From: Pectobacterium polonicum
GTDB taxonomy: Bacteria; Pseudomonadota; Gammaproteobacteria; Enterobacterales; Enterobacteriaceae
Length of the DNA: 64,000 bases
Assembly: GCF_005497185.1 (NCBI RefSeq)
Contig: NZ_RJTN01000007.1
Span: 1-64,000, forward strand
Direction: 5' to 3'
This document shows positions 55,357-63,218 of this stretch, piece after piece. The position numbers were made by a program, and so were the translations under genes. The notes beneath the pieces are model-generated. The model was not told the origin of the DNA. It ran no database searches and worked only from the letters and a program-made list of their open reading frames with translations. The stretch's first letter is position 1. Each line of letters opens with the position of its first letter.

Positions 55357-56514
55357 TTAGCGGGAAGACAGCTGTTCTAAACTCTGCTTCGCCACCTGAT
55401 ACAGATAGTGTGCCGTCGGGAACAGCGCGCGGTCGTCAACGCGGAATTTCGGGTGATGCAGCGCATACGGTCCGCCGGAGCCAACCATCATGAACGTACC
55501 CGGCAATTTCTGCTGATAGAACGCAAAATCTTCACCAATCGGGCTGGCTTCCACGCGACGCGCTTCAAACCCTTCGTCACTCGCCACATTCAGCGCAAAC
55601 TCAACCCACTCTGGCGTATTAATCACCGAGGGCGGCCCTGCGTGCCACAGGAACTCAATTTCCGCGCCAAAGGTGCTGGCGATACCCGCAACGATCTGAC
55701 GAAAACGCTGTTCAATTAAATCACGCGCGGCCTGATTGAACGTTCTGACCGTGCCTTCAACATAGGCCGTGTCGGGGATAACGTTCCAGGTGCTGCCGCT
55801 ATGTACCTGCGTAATCGACACCACCGCGTTATTGTCGGACGATACTGTGCGGCTGATAATGGTCTGTACAGCAGAAATCAGCTGACCCAGAATGATAATC
55901 GGATCGTTGCCTTCATGCGGCTTCGCGGCGTGACAGCCTTTCGCTGCGATCTTGATCTCAAAGCGGTCAACGCCCGCCGTCAGTGCACCGTCTTTCCCAC
56001 CGATGACGCCAACCGGCAGCGTTGGATCGTTGTGAATACCAAAAATCGCTACCGCATTGTCCAATGCGCCAACAGCGATGACTTCCGGCGCGCCCAATCC
56101 TGTTTCTTCAGCAGCCTGAAACAAAATTCGCACCGTGCCTTTCAGCTCAGGCTCAATTTTCTTCAGCAGAATCGCCGCACCCAGCGCTGCGGAAGAGTGA
56201 AAATCATGGCCGCAGGCGTGCATCACGCCTTTGTTAAGCGACGTAAATTCTACGCCAGACTCTTCTTCAATCGGCAGGGCGTCGATGTCCGAACGCACCA
56301 CGACCAATGGGCCTTCCTGTAGACCACCGACTTCTGCGACCAGACCGGTTTTCAACGGCAGATCGAGAACGCGAATCCCTTCTTTTTCCAGTACCGCGCG
56401 AATCTTCTTCGTGGTTTCGAACTCCTGATTCGACAGTTCAGGGTTGCGGTGTAAATCGTGGCGAAATGCCTGAATAAACTGAGCCAGAGGCTCGTGCTGA
56501 GGTGCTGTTCTCAT
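55357..56514 (-). CDS. M20-family amidohydrolase (N-acyl amino acid deacylase type)
   Basis: Cytoplasmic metallopeptidase-like amidohydrolase of 385 residues, M20D group (HipO/AmaA-like). Metal ligands are visible in HACGHDFHSSAAL, QAAEETGLGA, FGIHNDPTLPVG and HHPKFRVDD; the lid domain has AKGCHAAKPHEGNDPI and HSGSTWNVIPDTAYVEGTVRTF. Such enzymes remove N-acetyl, N-benzoyl or similar groups from amino acids or their conjugates. ATG at 56514, with GGAG nine bases before, is preferred to GTG five codons upstream. Last gene of the six-gene operon that starts with the lyase at 60878; together with the GNAT and a transporter this recalls the Bacillus ytmI/yxe-type S-substituted cysteine pathways. 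Confidence 0.9.
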   Translation of the reverse strand: MRTAPQHEPLAQFIQAFRHDLHRNPELSNQEFETTKKIRAVLEKEGIRVLDLPLKTGLVAEVGGLQEGPLVVVRSDIDALPIEEESGVEFTSLNKGVMHACGHDFHSSAALGAAILLKKIEPELKGTVRILFQAAEETGLGAPEVIAVGALDNAVAIFGIHNDPTLPVGVIGGKDGALTAGVDRFEIKIAAKGCHAAKPHEGNDPIIILGQLISAVQTIISRTVSSDNNAVVSITQVHSGSTWNVIPDTAYVEGTVRTFNQAARDLIEQRFRQIVAGIASTFGAEIEFLWHAGPPSVINTPEWVEFALNVASDEGFEARRVEASPIGEDFAFYQQKLPGTFMMVGSGGPYALHHPKFRVDDRALFPTAHYLYQVAKQSLEQLSSR

Positions 56515-56591
56515 CAATTCTTGCTCCACATTATCGTGCCCTGTCTGGCAGGGCGGCCTTGTTCAGGCGTGCAGGTGTGTCTACGTGTGCG

Positions 56592-57353
56592 TTAAATATC
56601 GTATTCAAGCGGCTCAGGCAGCTTGGTCAACTGACGCAGGAAACGCTGGGTTTGCGGGTTGTCCGAGAAGCTAATCACCTGCTCTGCCGGGCCTTCCTCA
56701 ACGATGTGACCATCCGCCATGAAGATCACCCGGTCGGCCACTTCTTTCGCAAACTGCATTTCATGGGTAACGATCACCATCGTGGTGTCGTTTTTCGCCA
56801 GCTTCTGAATCACCTGAAGCACTTCGTGTACCCTTTCTGGGTCCAGCGCCGAGGTCGGTTCATCAAACAAAATGGCTTTCGGATCGACCGCCAGCGCACG
56901 TGCAATACTCACGCGCTGCTGCTGCCCACCGGACAACGTCACCGGATACTGCGCCGCCTGCGGGAGCAGGCCGACCTGCTCCAGCAAAGCCAGACCAATT
57001 TCATCCGCCTGCTTCTTCGGCATTTTTTTCACGACAATCAGCGCTTCCGTTACATTCTCCAGCGCCGTCTTGTTCTTAAACAGGTTATAACTCTGGAACA
57101 CCATCGCCGTCTGACGGCGCAGTGCGTAAGCCTCCTTGGAGGAGTAACGATGCGTATCCAGCGTTTGGTCGCCAATTTTGATCGTGCCTGACTCCGGCGT
57201 TTCCAGCAGGTTCAGACAGCGTAGCAGCGTGGATTTACCCGAGCCGGAGGGGCCGATAATCGCCACGACTTCGCCTTTCGCGATATCGAGGCTAATGTTG
57301 TCCAACACCACCTGATCGCCAAAGCGTTTAGAAAGATTCTTTACACTGATCAT
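56592..57353 (-). CDS. Polar amino-acid ABC transporter ATPase
   Basis: ATPase subunit of 253 residues. Walker [11 protein letters not shown]-loop QSYNLFKNKTALEN, signature [15 protein letters not shown], Walker [14 protein letters not shown], switch His in VIVTHEMQFAKEVAD. Phe at the usual His of the Q-loop QxFNLF is replaced by Tyr, as in TcyN-like proteins for cystine and other sulfur amino acids. It starts nine bases after the permease gene and precedes M20. Confidence 0.92.
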   Translation of the reverse strand: MISVKNLSKRFGDQVVLDNISLDIAKGEVVAIIGPSGSGKSTLLRCLNLLETPESGTIKIGDQTLDTHRYSSKEAYALRRQTAMVFQSYNLFKNKTALENVTEALIVVKKMPKKQADEIGLALLEQVGLLPQAAQYPVTLSGGQQQRVSIARALAVDPKAILFDEPTSALDPERVHEVLQVIQKLAKNDTTMVIVTHEMQFAKEVADRVIFMADGHIVEEGPAEQVISFSDNPQTQRFLRQLTKLPEPLEYDI

Positions 57354-57362
57354 GTCAGCCCC

Positions 57363-58046
57363 TTATCGCTGTAGCGAGTGATTCAGTTTCTTCTCCAGCT
57401 GTTTTTGCAGCCAGGCGTAAACAACAATCACCATCCAGTAAATCAGACCCACGACCAGGAAGGTCTCAAAGAAACGCAGAGATTCAGCGGCAATCATCTT
57501 GCCTTCCGCGAACAGTTCGGAGACGCCCAGCGCGAAGGCCACCGAGGTATCCTTAATCAGGGAAATGAAGGTGTTCCCCGTCGCTGGCAGCGCATTCAAC
57601 ATCGCCTGAGGCAACACAATACGGCGATAGACCTGCGCTTTACTCATGCCAATGGATAGACCCGCTTCCGTCTGGCCGAAATCCACCGAGGCCAGACCCG
57701 CACGGAAAATCTCGGCCATGTAAGCGGAGGTTTTCAGGCTGAAGCCGATAATCGCGGCCGTCATCGCATCCAGATTGGATAAGCCGGGGAATAGCTGCGG
57801 CAGGCCGAAATAGATAATAAACAGCTGAACCAACGATGGAATACCGCGAAACAGCGAAATATACAGCTCGACGATTTTTACTACCGCGACGATCTTGCTT
57901 TCACGGACTAACGCCAGGATAAGGCCGAGAACCATAGCAAAAAACATCGACACCACGGCAAGGAACAGCGTGGTTGGCAAATACATTAATACCTGGGGAA
58001 AGACCTTTAACAGGTAGGCAAGATCGATATTCATAAGTAATACCAT
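57363..58046 (-). CDS. Polar amino-acid ABC transporter permease
   Basis: Inner-membrane permease of 227 residues with five helices, HisM/TcyL-type. MYLPTTLFLAVVSMFFAMVLGLILALVRESK is the first helix pair, YISLFRGIPSLVQLFIIYFGLPQL the second conserved stretch, and the EAA-loop is GQTEAGLSIGMSKAQVYRRIVLPQAMLNALPATGN. The start at 58046 is chosen because GGAAG precedes it; GTG at 58058 and ATG at 58034 are alternatives. Only one permease gene is present, so the channel is a homodimer. Confidence 0.9.
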   Translation of the reverse strand: MVLLMNIDLAYLLKVFPQVLMYLPTTLFLAVVSMFFAMVLGLILALVRESKIVAVVKIVELYISLFRGIPSLVQLFIIYFGLPQLFPGLSNLDAMTAAIIGFSLKTSAYMAEIFRAGLASVDFGQTEAGLSIGMSKAQVYRRIVLPQAMLNALPATGNTFISLIKDTSVAFALGVSELFAEGKMIAAESLRFFETFLVVGLIYWMVIVVYAWLQKQLEKKLNHSLQR

Positions 58047-58173
58047 TAATGCTTCCACCGGCCATACTGCGCCGGTGGAACAGGGTTATGACTATTGGCT
58101 ATATAACAAATCATCTGGCTACATAACGAGTCATCAAGCGAGATGACGACTCAGCCGAGATGACAACGCGAGG

Positions 58174-58965
58174 TTATTTAGCCGGTGATACCGTGATGTC
58201 TTCGCCAAAATATTTTTCGGAGATAGATTTCAGACGTCCATCTTCACGCATTTTCGTCAATTGTGCATCGAACTGTTTACGCAGCGCATCGCCTTTCTCG
58301 TCCTTATGGAACGGGAAGCTGACTTCTTCAATCACCAGCGGTTCGCCAACCAGTTTGAACGGCAGGTTACGCTTATTGATTTCCGCCAACAGGATCGGAC
58401 GTGAATTCACGTAGCCTTCAACACGTTTGGACAGTGCATCGTTCATCGCGCCATCACGCGTTTCATAGGTACGGATGTTTACGCTGCCATCGGCAAAGGC
58501 TTTTTTCAGGTTGTTAACGTGATTAGAACCCAGAACCCCAGCAACCGTCTTCCCTTTCAGGTCGGCGAGTGAATTAATGTCCGCGTTGTCTTTGTGCGTC
58601 ACAATCTGGCTGCCGTAGAAGCTGTAAGGCTGGGCGAAATTGTATTTTTCCTGACGCGCAGGGGTAATTGCTACCACGTTTGCCACGGTATCCAGCTTTT
58701 TCGCTTCCAATTGCCCCATCAGGCCACTGAAATCAGCGGTAACCCACTCAACTTTGTAGTGCAGGTCGTTAGCAATGGCTTCTGTGACTTCAACGTCAAA
58801 CCCAACCAGCTTGTTATCTTGCTTAAAACCACTTGGATAACTCTGACCTGTTGAACCCACTTTCAATACTTTTTCCTGCTCGGTGCCGCTCTTCCCAGAA
58901 TCACAGCCGGCAACAAGAAAGGCGGTCGTCAGCGCCAGAACAGACAACGTTACTTTTTTCATCAT
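58174..58965 (-). CDS. Amino-acid binding lipoprotein of ABC transporter
   Basis: Solute-binding protein of 263 residues, family 3 (PF00497), anchored as a lipoprotein: the signal MMKKVTLSVLALTTAFLVAGC ends in a lipobox with Cys at residue 21. LKVGSTGQSYPSGFKQDNKLVGFDVEVTEAIAND is the binding-fold start, and WVTADFSGLMGQLEAKKLDTVANVVAIT the family core. Similar proteins (TcyJ/TcyK type) bind cystine and S-substituted cysteines. The Arg that normally salt-bridges the substrate carboxylate could be in TPARQEKYNFAQPY. The start overlaps the GNAT stop codon. Confidence 0.9.
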   Translation of the reverse strand: MMKKVTLSVLALTTAFLVAGCDSGKSGTEQEKVLKVGSTGQSYPSGFKQDNKLVGFDVEVTEAIANDLHYKVEWVTADFSGLMGQLEAKKLDTVANVVAITPARQEKYNFAQPYSFYGSQIVTHKDNADINSLADLKGKTVAGVLGSNHVNNLKKAFADGSVNIRTYETRDGAMNDALSKRVEGYVNSRPILLAEINKRNLPFKLVGEPLVIEEVSFPFHKDEKGDALRKQFDAQLTKMREDGRLKSISEKYFGEDITVSPAK

Positions 58966-59504
58966 TTTACTGCCTCTCTTTTTGAGTTTTTATCTTTCCA
59001 CTGGTCATATAATTGGTTATCAAGGATTTTTTCCATCCAGATTGTCAGATGTCCTTTTCCCAGATTCGTCTGCCCGACTTCCTTGAAACCATAATTTCTG
59101 TACATCTCAATCAGCCACGGGTGGTTTTGCGCAGTACCCAACGACACCGCAGGGGCTTTGAGCTGGTTAATCAGAATCTCTTCTTCCAGCCAGTTCATCA
59201 TTTGCTTACCCAACCCCTGTTTTTTATAGCCAGGGTGCGTCGCAAACCAGCCCAGATGCGGTAAACCGAACGGGCCAGGCTCCGGCCCCCACGGATAGCG
59301 GATGGTGAATGACGACACCATCTCTCCGCCTTTTTCCATCACATAAACGCCGTGTGAGGCGATATGCGTGCGCACCATATCGATATCCGCATGGGCGGCG
59401 GAAAAATTGATACCGAGCTGACGAATCGGCTCAAACGCCGCCAGCGCCAGCGCCAAAAAAGTTTCATCATCCGCAAGCGTAGCCTGGCGAAATACGATAC
59501 TCAT
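58962..59504 (-). CDS. GNAT-family N-acetyltransferase
   Basis: Cytoplasmic acetyl-CoA-dependent acetyltransferase of 180 residues. The acetyl-CoA binding signature is GWFATHPGYKKQGLGKQMMNWLEEE (Q/RxxGxG/A type), and LGTAQNHPWLIEMYRNYGFKEVGQTNLGKGHLTIWMEK is the C-terminal part. The substrate is unknown. In the Bacillus operons for S-(2-succino)cysteine and related S-substituted cysteines, an acetyltransferase of this family N-acetylates the imported amino acid and an M20 enzyme later deacetylates it; both types are present here. It lies nine bases after the lyase gene and overlaps the binding-protein gene. Confidence 0.88.
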   Translation of the reverse strand: MSIVFRQATLADDETFLALALAAFEPIRQLGINFSAAHADIDMVRTHIASHGVYVMEKGGEMVSSFTIRYPWGPEPGPFGLPHLGWFATHPGYKKQGLGKQMMNWLEEEILINQLKAPAVSLGTAQNHPWLIEMYRNYGFKEVGQTNLGKGHLTIWMEKILDNQLYDQWKDKNSKREAVK

Positions 59505-59513
59505 GGTTTCACC

Positions 59514-60878
59514 TTATACGGGTAACAGGCCGGAGTTATCCGCATAGCGAATCACATCATCGACCTTCTGCGGCGCGCTGCCGACGTAGTTCGCCGGATT
59601 CAGCCATTCGTCCAGATCGGCGGCGGTCACCTGTTCGGAAAGCACCGGATGGGCCAGCAGTACCGATTTAAAAGACTGATTCTGCTCGAATGCCTGCATA
59701 GAGCATTCGTAAACCAAATGGTGAGCAGTCTGCTTACCGAGGCGTTTGCCAATCTCGAACATCACTTTCTCGGATAACAGCAGGCCATTTTGCAGATCGA
59801 GATTAGCCAGCATCTGCTTCTCGTTAACAGACATGCCACGCAGGATGCCAAGCGCATTCTGAAGCTGAGCAGACAGATAGATGTTGATTTCCGGCAGAGC
59901 GATCCACTCCGCACGCCAGCTCATCGCATCACGCTCATGTTCAACTTTCATGGATTCGTGGATCAGGGCAGCACTCTTAAACAGCGGTGCAGTCAGGCTC
60001 GCCAACCCTTCCAGCGCGGCGGGGTTACGTTTATGCGGCATCGTGGTAGAACCGATCTTCCCTTCAGAGAACGGTTCTTCAATTTCGTTAATCTCGGTGC
60101 GCATCAGGTTATACAGTTCGTTGCCGATTTTGCCCAGCGTACCGCTGATCAGCACCGTAACGGAGGCATATTCGGAGAAGCGATCGCGGGCAGACTGCCA
60201 GCCGATATTCGGCGTATTCAGCCCCAGTTTATCCAGCGTCAGACGCTCGATTTCCGGCCCTTGTTCGCCAAAAGAGGCATAGGTGCAGATGGCACCATTG
60301 ATGTTACCGACCAAAACACGCTCTTTGATTTCACCCAGACGCTCAAGGTGACGGATAAACTCATCCAGCCAGACGGCCAGTTTGAAGCCAAATGTGGTGG
60401 GTAACGCCTGCATACCGTGGGTACGGCCTGCCATCAGCGTATGTTGATATTTCTTCGCCAGACGTTTCAGTTCAACGGCCAGCAATTGTGTATCTCTGAC
60501 GACAATATCAAAAGATTGTTTCAGCTGTAACACTGTCGCGGTATCAACGATGTCCTGCGTGGTCACGCCGTAGTGAATAAACTCACCCGCAGCGCCACAC
60601 TGTTTCTGGATCGCGGCAATCGTCGGCATCAGAGAGTGCTTCATGCGCGCGGCATCTTTTGCAATCTCTTCAACGTTAAGCGCGCTTGCGTCAGCGTTTT
60701 CTGCAATGGTTTTTGCCGCATCCAGCGGAATGACACCCAGTTCCCCCTCGGCAAGCGCCAGGGCCACTTCTACTTCGACCTGTTTAGTCAGGCGGTTATG
60801 CTCAGACCAAACGCCGCGCATTTCAGGCGTGCCAAAATTATTCCCTATAAGAAGAAAATCAATAAGATGTGATGCCAT
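59514..60878 (-). CDS. Fumarase/aspartase-superfamily lyase (adenylosuccinate-lyase-like)
   Basis: Cytoplasmic lyase of 454 residues in the superfamily that eliminates fumarate from succinyl-substituted amines or thiols. Conserved blocks: HYGVTTQDIVDTA (about 102-114), AGRTHGMQALP with His154, and the signature GSTTMPHKRNP (276-286). In most members the signature reads GSSxMP with the second Ser catalytic; here that position is Thr278. The protein differs from the usual enterobacterial PurB N-terminus, so it is not the housekeeping adenylosuccinate lyase. As first gene of an operon with GNAT, a cystine-type ABC importer and M20 amidohydrolase, cleavage of S-(2-succino)cysteine or a similar succinyl adduct is the best inference; 3-carboxymuconate cycloisomerase-like or other activities remain possible. 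Confidence 0.85.
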   Translation of the reverse strand: MASHLIDFLLIGNNFGTPEMRGVWSEHNRLTKQVEVEVALALAEGELGVIPLDAAKTIAENADASALNVEEIAKDAARMKHSLMPTIAAIQKQCGAAGEFIHYGVTTQDIVDTATVLQLKQSFDIVVRDTQLLAVELKRLAKKYQHTLMAGRTHGMQALPTTFGFKLAVWLDEFIRHLERLGEIKERVLVGNINGAICTYASFGEQGPEIERLTLDKLGLNTPNIGWQSARDRFSEYASVTVLISGTLGKIGNELYNLMRTEINEIEEPFSEGKIGSTTMPHKRNPAALEGLASLTAPLFKSAALIHESMKVEHERDAMSWRAEWIALPEINIYLSAQLQNALGILRGMSVNEKQMLANLDLQNGLLLSEKVMFEIGKRLGKQTAHHLVYECSMQAFEQNQSFKSVLLAHPVLSEQVTAADLDEWLNPANYVGSAPQKVDDVIRYADNSGLLPV

Positions 60879-60966
60879 AATTAACTCGTTAGTGTTGGAT
60901 TTATCAGGCGGGGTTTTATGTCGTCTTTTTAATTTTTAAAAATATAACATGCGGAAATTATGCGCT

Positions 60967-60995
60967 TTATACCTTTCGGATCTATCTTAGATCAA
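60967..60995 (-). promoter_or_regulatory. Candidate sigma-70 promoter of the lyase operon
   Basis: Minus-strand -35 TTGATC, 17-base spacer, -10 GTATAA, about 90 bases upstream of the lyase start codon. Other AT-rich -10-like sequences lie closer (TTATAT near 60945), so the assignment is tentative. Confidence 0.35.
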
Positions 60996-61126
60996 AAAGT
61001 TTGATTGCAAAGTATGCATCTGGAAATGTTCGCTAACACTCTCTCTTGGACTGAGAAACCTGCTTGTCACTTTCCCTTCTCTACAATGAAATCCCTTGCT
61101 CGTATCACTGCTGACGAAGGATTATC

Positions 61127-62428
61127 ATGCTTTCCCACCACGCATCGCGAACGATCCGTATTTTATTGATTATCATCTCTATTATTTTAACGTTCTCTAC
61201 TCAGGCTCAGGATCGCTACCAGTTGGAGAAGGTGGTTGAAGTCAGCCGCCATGGCGTTCGCCCACCGACCGAATCCAACACGACCGCGTTAGAATCCGGC
61301 ACGGCACGACAATGGCCGCAGTGGGTAACAAGGGATGGCGAGTTAACCGGACATGGCTATGCCGCCACCGTGCTAAAAGGTCGCTATGAGGGCGAATATT
61401 ATCGTCAGCAGCATCTGTTCGCTTCGGGTTGCCCAGTAGAGCAGCAGATTTATGTGCTTGCCAGCCCATTACAACGCACTCGCGCAACCGCACAGGCCTA
61501 TATGGACGGCATGTTCCCCGGCTGCGGCATTGCCACACATGCCGTTGAGGATGAAAAGCACGATCCGCTGTTCCATGGGGATAAAATGGGAATTGGCACA
61601 CTTGACCCCGAACGGGCAAAGGCCGAGGTGTTAAAAGCGATGGGAGGCGACGTGGATAGCGCCTATCAACGTCTTCAGCCCAGTATCGAACTGTTGCAGC
61701 AGGCCGTATGCGCAGCAGACAAACCCTGCCCGGTGTTTGATAAACCGTGGGCGCTCAAACAGGATAAAGACGGTTCGACGTCTATCAGCGGCCTAAATAC
61801 GCTGGCGAATATGAGCGAGGTTTTCCTGCTGGAATATAGCGAAAACCTGCCGCTGGCACAGGTTGCCTTCGGCCATGCCCGCAGCACGCAGGATCTCACC
61901 CCGTTGATGGCCCCGATGACGGCTAAATACGACGTCACCAATGATGTTCCCTACATTGCACAGCGCGGCGGTTCGCTATTGATGCAGCAAATCGCACAGG
62001 CACTGGCGCAAGGGACATCGGCAAAACAGGACACCACACAAGGCGAGCCCCCAGCCGTCCCTTACTTGCTGTATGTCGCTCACGACACCAATATCGCGTA
62101 TCTGCGTACACTGTTGCAGTTTCACTGGCAGCTACCCGGCGATACCGCCGATAACATTCCGCCCGCGGGCAGTCTGGTATTCGAACGCTGGCACGATATC
62201 ACGACGCAGCAGCGTTTTTTGCGTATCTATTTCCAGACGCAGTCGTTGGATCAGATTCGTTCACTGACGCCGCTAGGCGAGCAACAGCCATTACTGAAAG
62301 AAGAGTTTACGTCTCAGGGCTGCCAGCAGACAGAACAAGGCACGCTATGTCCTTTTGATACCACGCTGGAATCAATGCGAGAAAGTATCGATAGCAGCGC
62401 GCTAGCGCCAGTGCATTACGCGCTGTAG
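61127..62428 (+). CDS. Secreted histidine acid phosphatase (phytase)
   Basis: Periplasmic or secreted phytase of 433 residues, removing phosphate from myo-inositol hexakisphosphate. A signal peptide covers about residues 1-27 (ending FSTQAQ). The active-site motif SRHGVRPP follows at about residue 40 and the HDTNIAY motif (HD proton donor) near residue 322. YVLASPLQRTRATAQAYMDGMFPGCG and the four Cys pairs match Klebsiella PhyK-type phytases better than glucose-1-phosphatase Agp or E. coli AppA. AAGGA is eight bases before the ATG. Divergent from the lyase operon. Plant tissue is rich in phytate, so the enzyme suits a plant-associated life. Confidence 0.9.
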   Translation: MLSHHASRTIRILLIIISIILTFSTQAQDRYQLEKVVEVSRHGVRPPTESNTTALESGTARQWPQWVTRDGELTGHGYAATVLKGRYEGEYYRQQHLFASGCPVEQQIYVLASPLQRTRATAQAYMDGMFPGCGIATHAVEDEKHDPLFHGDKMGIGTLDPERAKAEVLKAMGGDVDSAYQRLQPSIELLQQAVCAADKPCPVFDKPWALKQDKDGSTSISGLNTLANMSEVFLLEYSENLPLAQVAFGHARSTQDLTPLMAPMTAKYDVTNDVPYIAQRGGSLLMQQIAQALAQGTSAKQDTTQGEPPAVPYLLYVAHDTNIAYLRTLLQFHWQLPGDTADNIPPAGSLVFERWHDITTQQRFLRIYFQTQSLDQIRSLTPLGEQQPLLKEEFTSQGCQQTEQGTLCPFDTTLESMRESIDSSALAPVHYAL

Positions 62429-62512
62429 CACGCTATATCGCAGGGAACCACAACGCCTTGTCGGGTTGATAAATCTGGCAAGGCTTTCGCCAGAGAAGGT
62501 AAATTGCAGACG

Positions 62513-62539
62513 AAAAAAAAGCACATCTTTCGATGTGCT
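62513..62539 (-). terminator. tRNA operon terminator (may serve both strands)
   Basis: Stem AGCACATC / GATGTGCT with a four-base loop, followed by eight U on the minus strand, 13 bases after proM. On the plus strand it is followed by TTTTTCT and may also end phytase transcripts. Confidence 0.88.
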
Positions 62540-62551
62540 TTTTCTTATAAT

Positions 62552-62628
62552 TGGTCGGCGAGAGAGGATTCGAACCTCCGACCCACTGGTCCCAAACCAG
62601 TTGCGCTACCAAGCTGCGCTACTCGCCG
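62552..62628 (-). tRNA. proM: tRNA-Pro (anticodon TGG)
   Basis: A 77-base cloverleaf with encoded CCA: acceptor CGGCGAG pairs with CTCGCCG, D arm AGCGCAGCTTGGTAGCGC, anticodon loop TTTGGGA, T arm GGTTCGAATCC. Last gene of argX-hisR-leuT-proM. Confidence 0.97.
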
Positions 62629-62670
62629 AATTTACTGCTTTTTTGAACATCACTGATGTTCTCGTTTGTG

Positions 62671-62757
62671 TGGTGCGAAGAGAGGGACTTGAACCCTCAC
62701 GTCCGTAAGAACACTAACACCTGAAGCTAGCGCGTCTACCAATTCCGCCACCTTCGC
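62671..62757 (-). tRNA. leuT: tRNA-Leu (anticodon CAG)
   Basis: An 87-base class II tRNA with a long variable arm (GTGTTCTTACGGACGT region), acceptor GCGAAGG, anticodon loop CTTCAGGT, T loop GGTTCAAGTCC and encoded CCA. Third gene of the tRNA operon. Confidence 0.97.
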
Positions 62758-62809
62758 ATAACTCACAAACTATTTTATTAACGAAAAATCGCTAATTTAC
62801 TGCTAAATC

Positions 62810-62886
62810 TGGGGTGGCTAATGGGACTCGAACCCACGACAACTGGAATCACAATCCAGGGCTCTACCAACTGAGCTATAGCCACC
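62810..62886 (-). tRNA. hisR: tRNA-His (anticodon GTG)
   Basis: Acceptor GGTGGCT with the extra 5' G characteristic of tRNA-His, anticodon loop ATTGTGAT, T arm GGGTTCGAGTCCC, and encoded CCA. Second gene of the operon. Confidence 0.97.
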
Positions 62887-63002
62887 ATCACCACACGTTA
62901 CATCTTATTACGTGGTACTTCCTTTTTACGGGATACTTTCTTTACGAAGAAAAGTGTACCACCGCAGCTCTTGCACACAACATACTCGTTTACACAATAT
63001 AA

Positions 63003-63079
<77 letters not shown>

Positions 63080-63100
63080 TTAGCGCCGTTGCGGGACGGG

Positions 63101-63129
63101 ATATTACGGACTTAGCGACTGGCTGTCTA
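63101..63129 (-). promoter_or_regulatory. Promoter of the tRNA operon
   Basis: Minus-strand -35 TAGACA, 17-base spacer, -10 TAATAT, followed by a GC-rich discriminator (CCCGTCCCGC) typical of stable-RNA promoters under stringent control. It lies about 20 bases upstream of argX. Confidence 0.85.
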
Positions 63130-63218
63130 GTGCTTTTTTATCGAAATGATGCGTTTGCTTATGCTTTGTTCATTTCAAGCTAAATAACATACAAATCCGT
63201 CCTTCCCGCCCCCAACTA

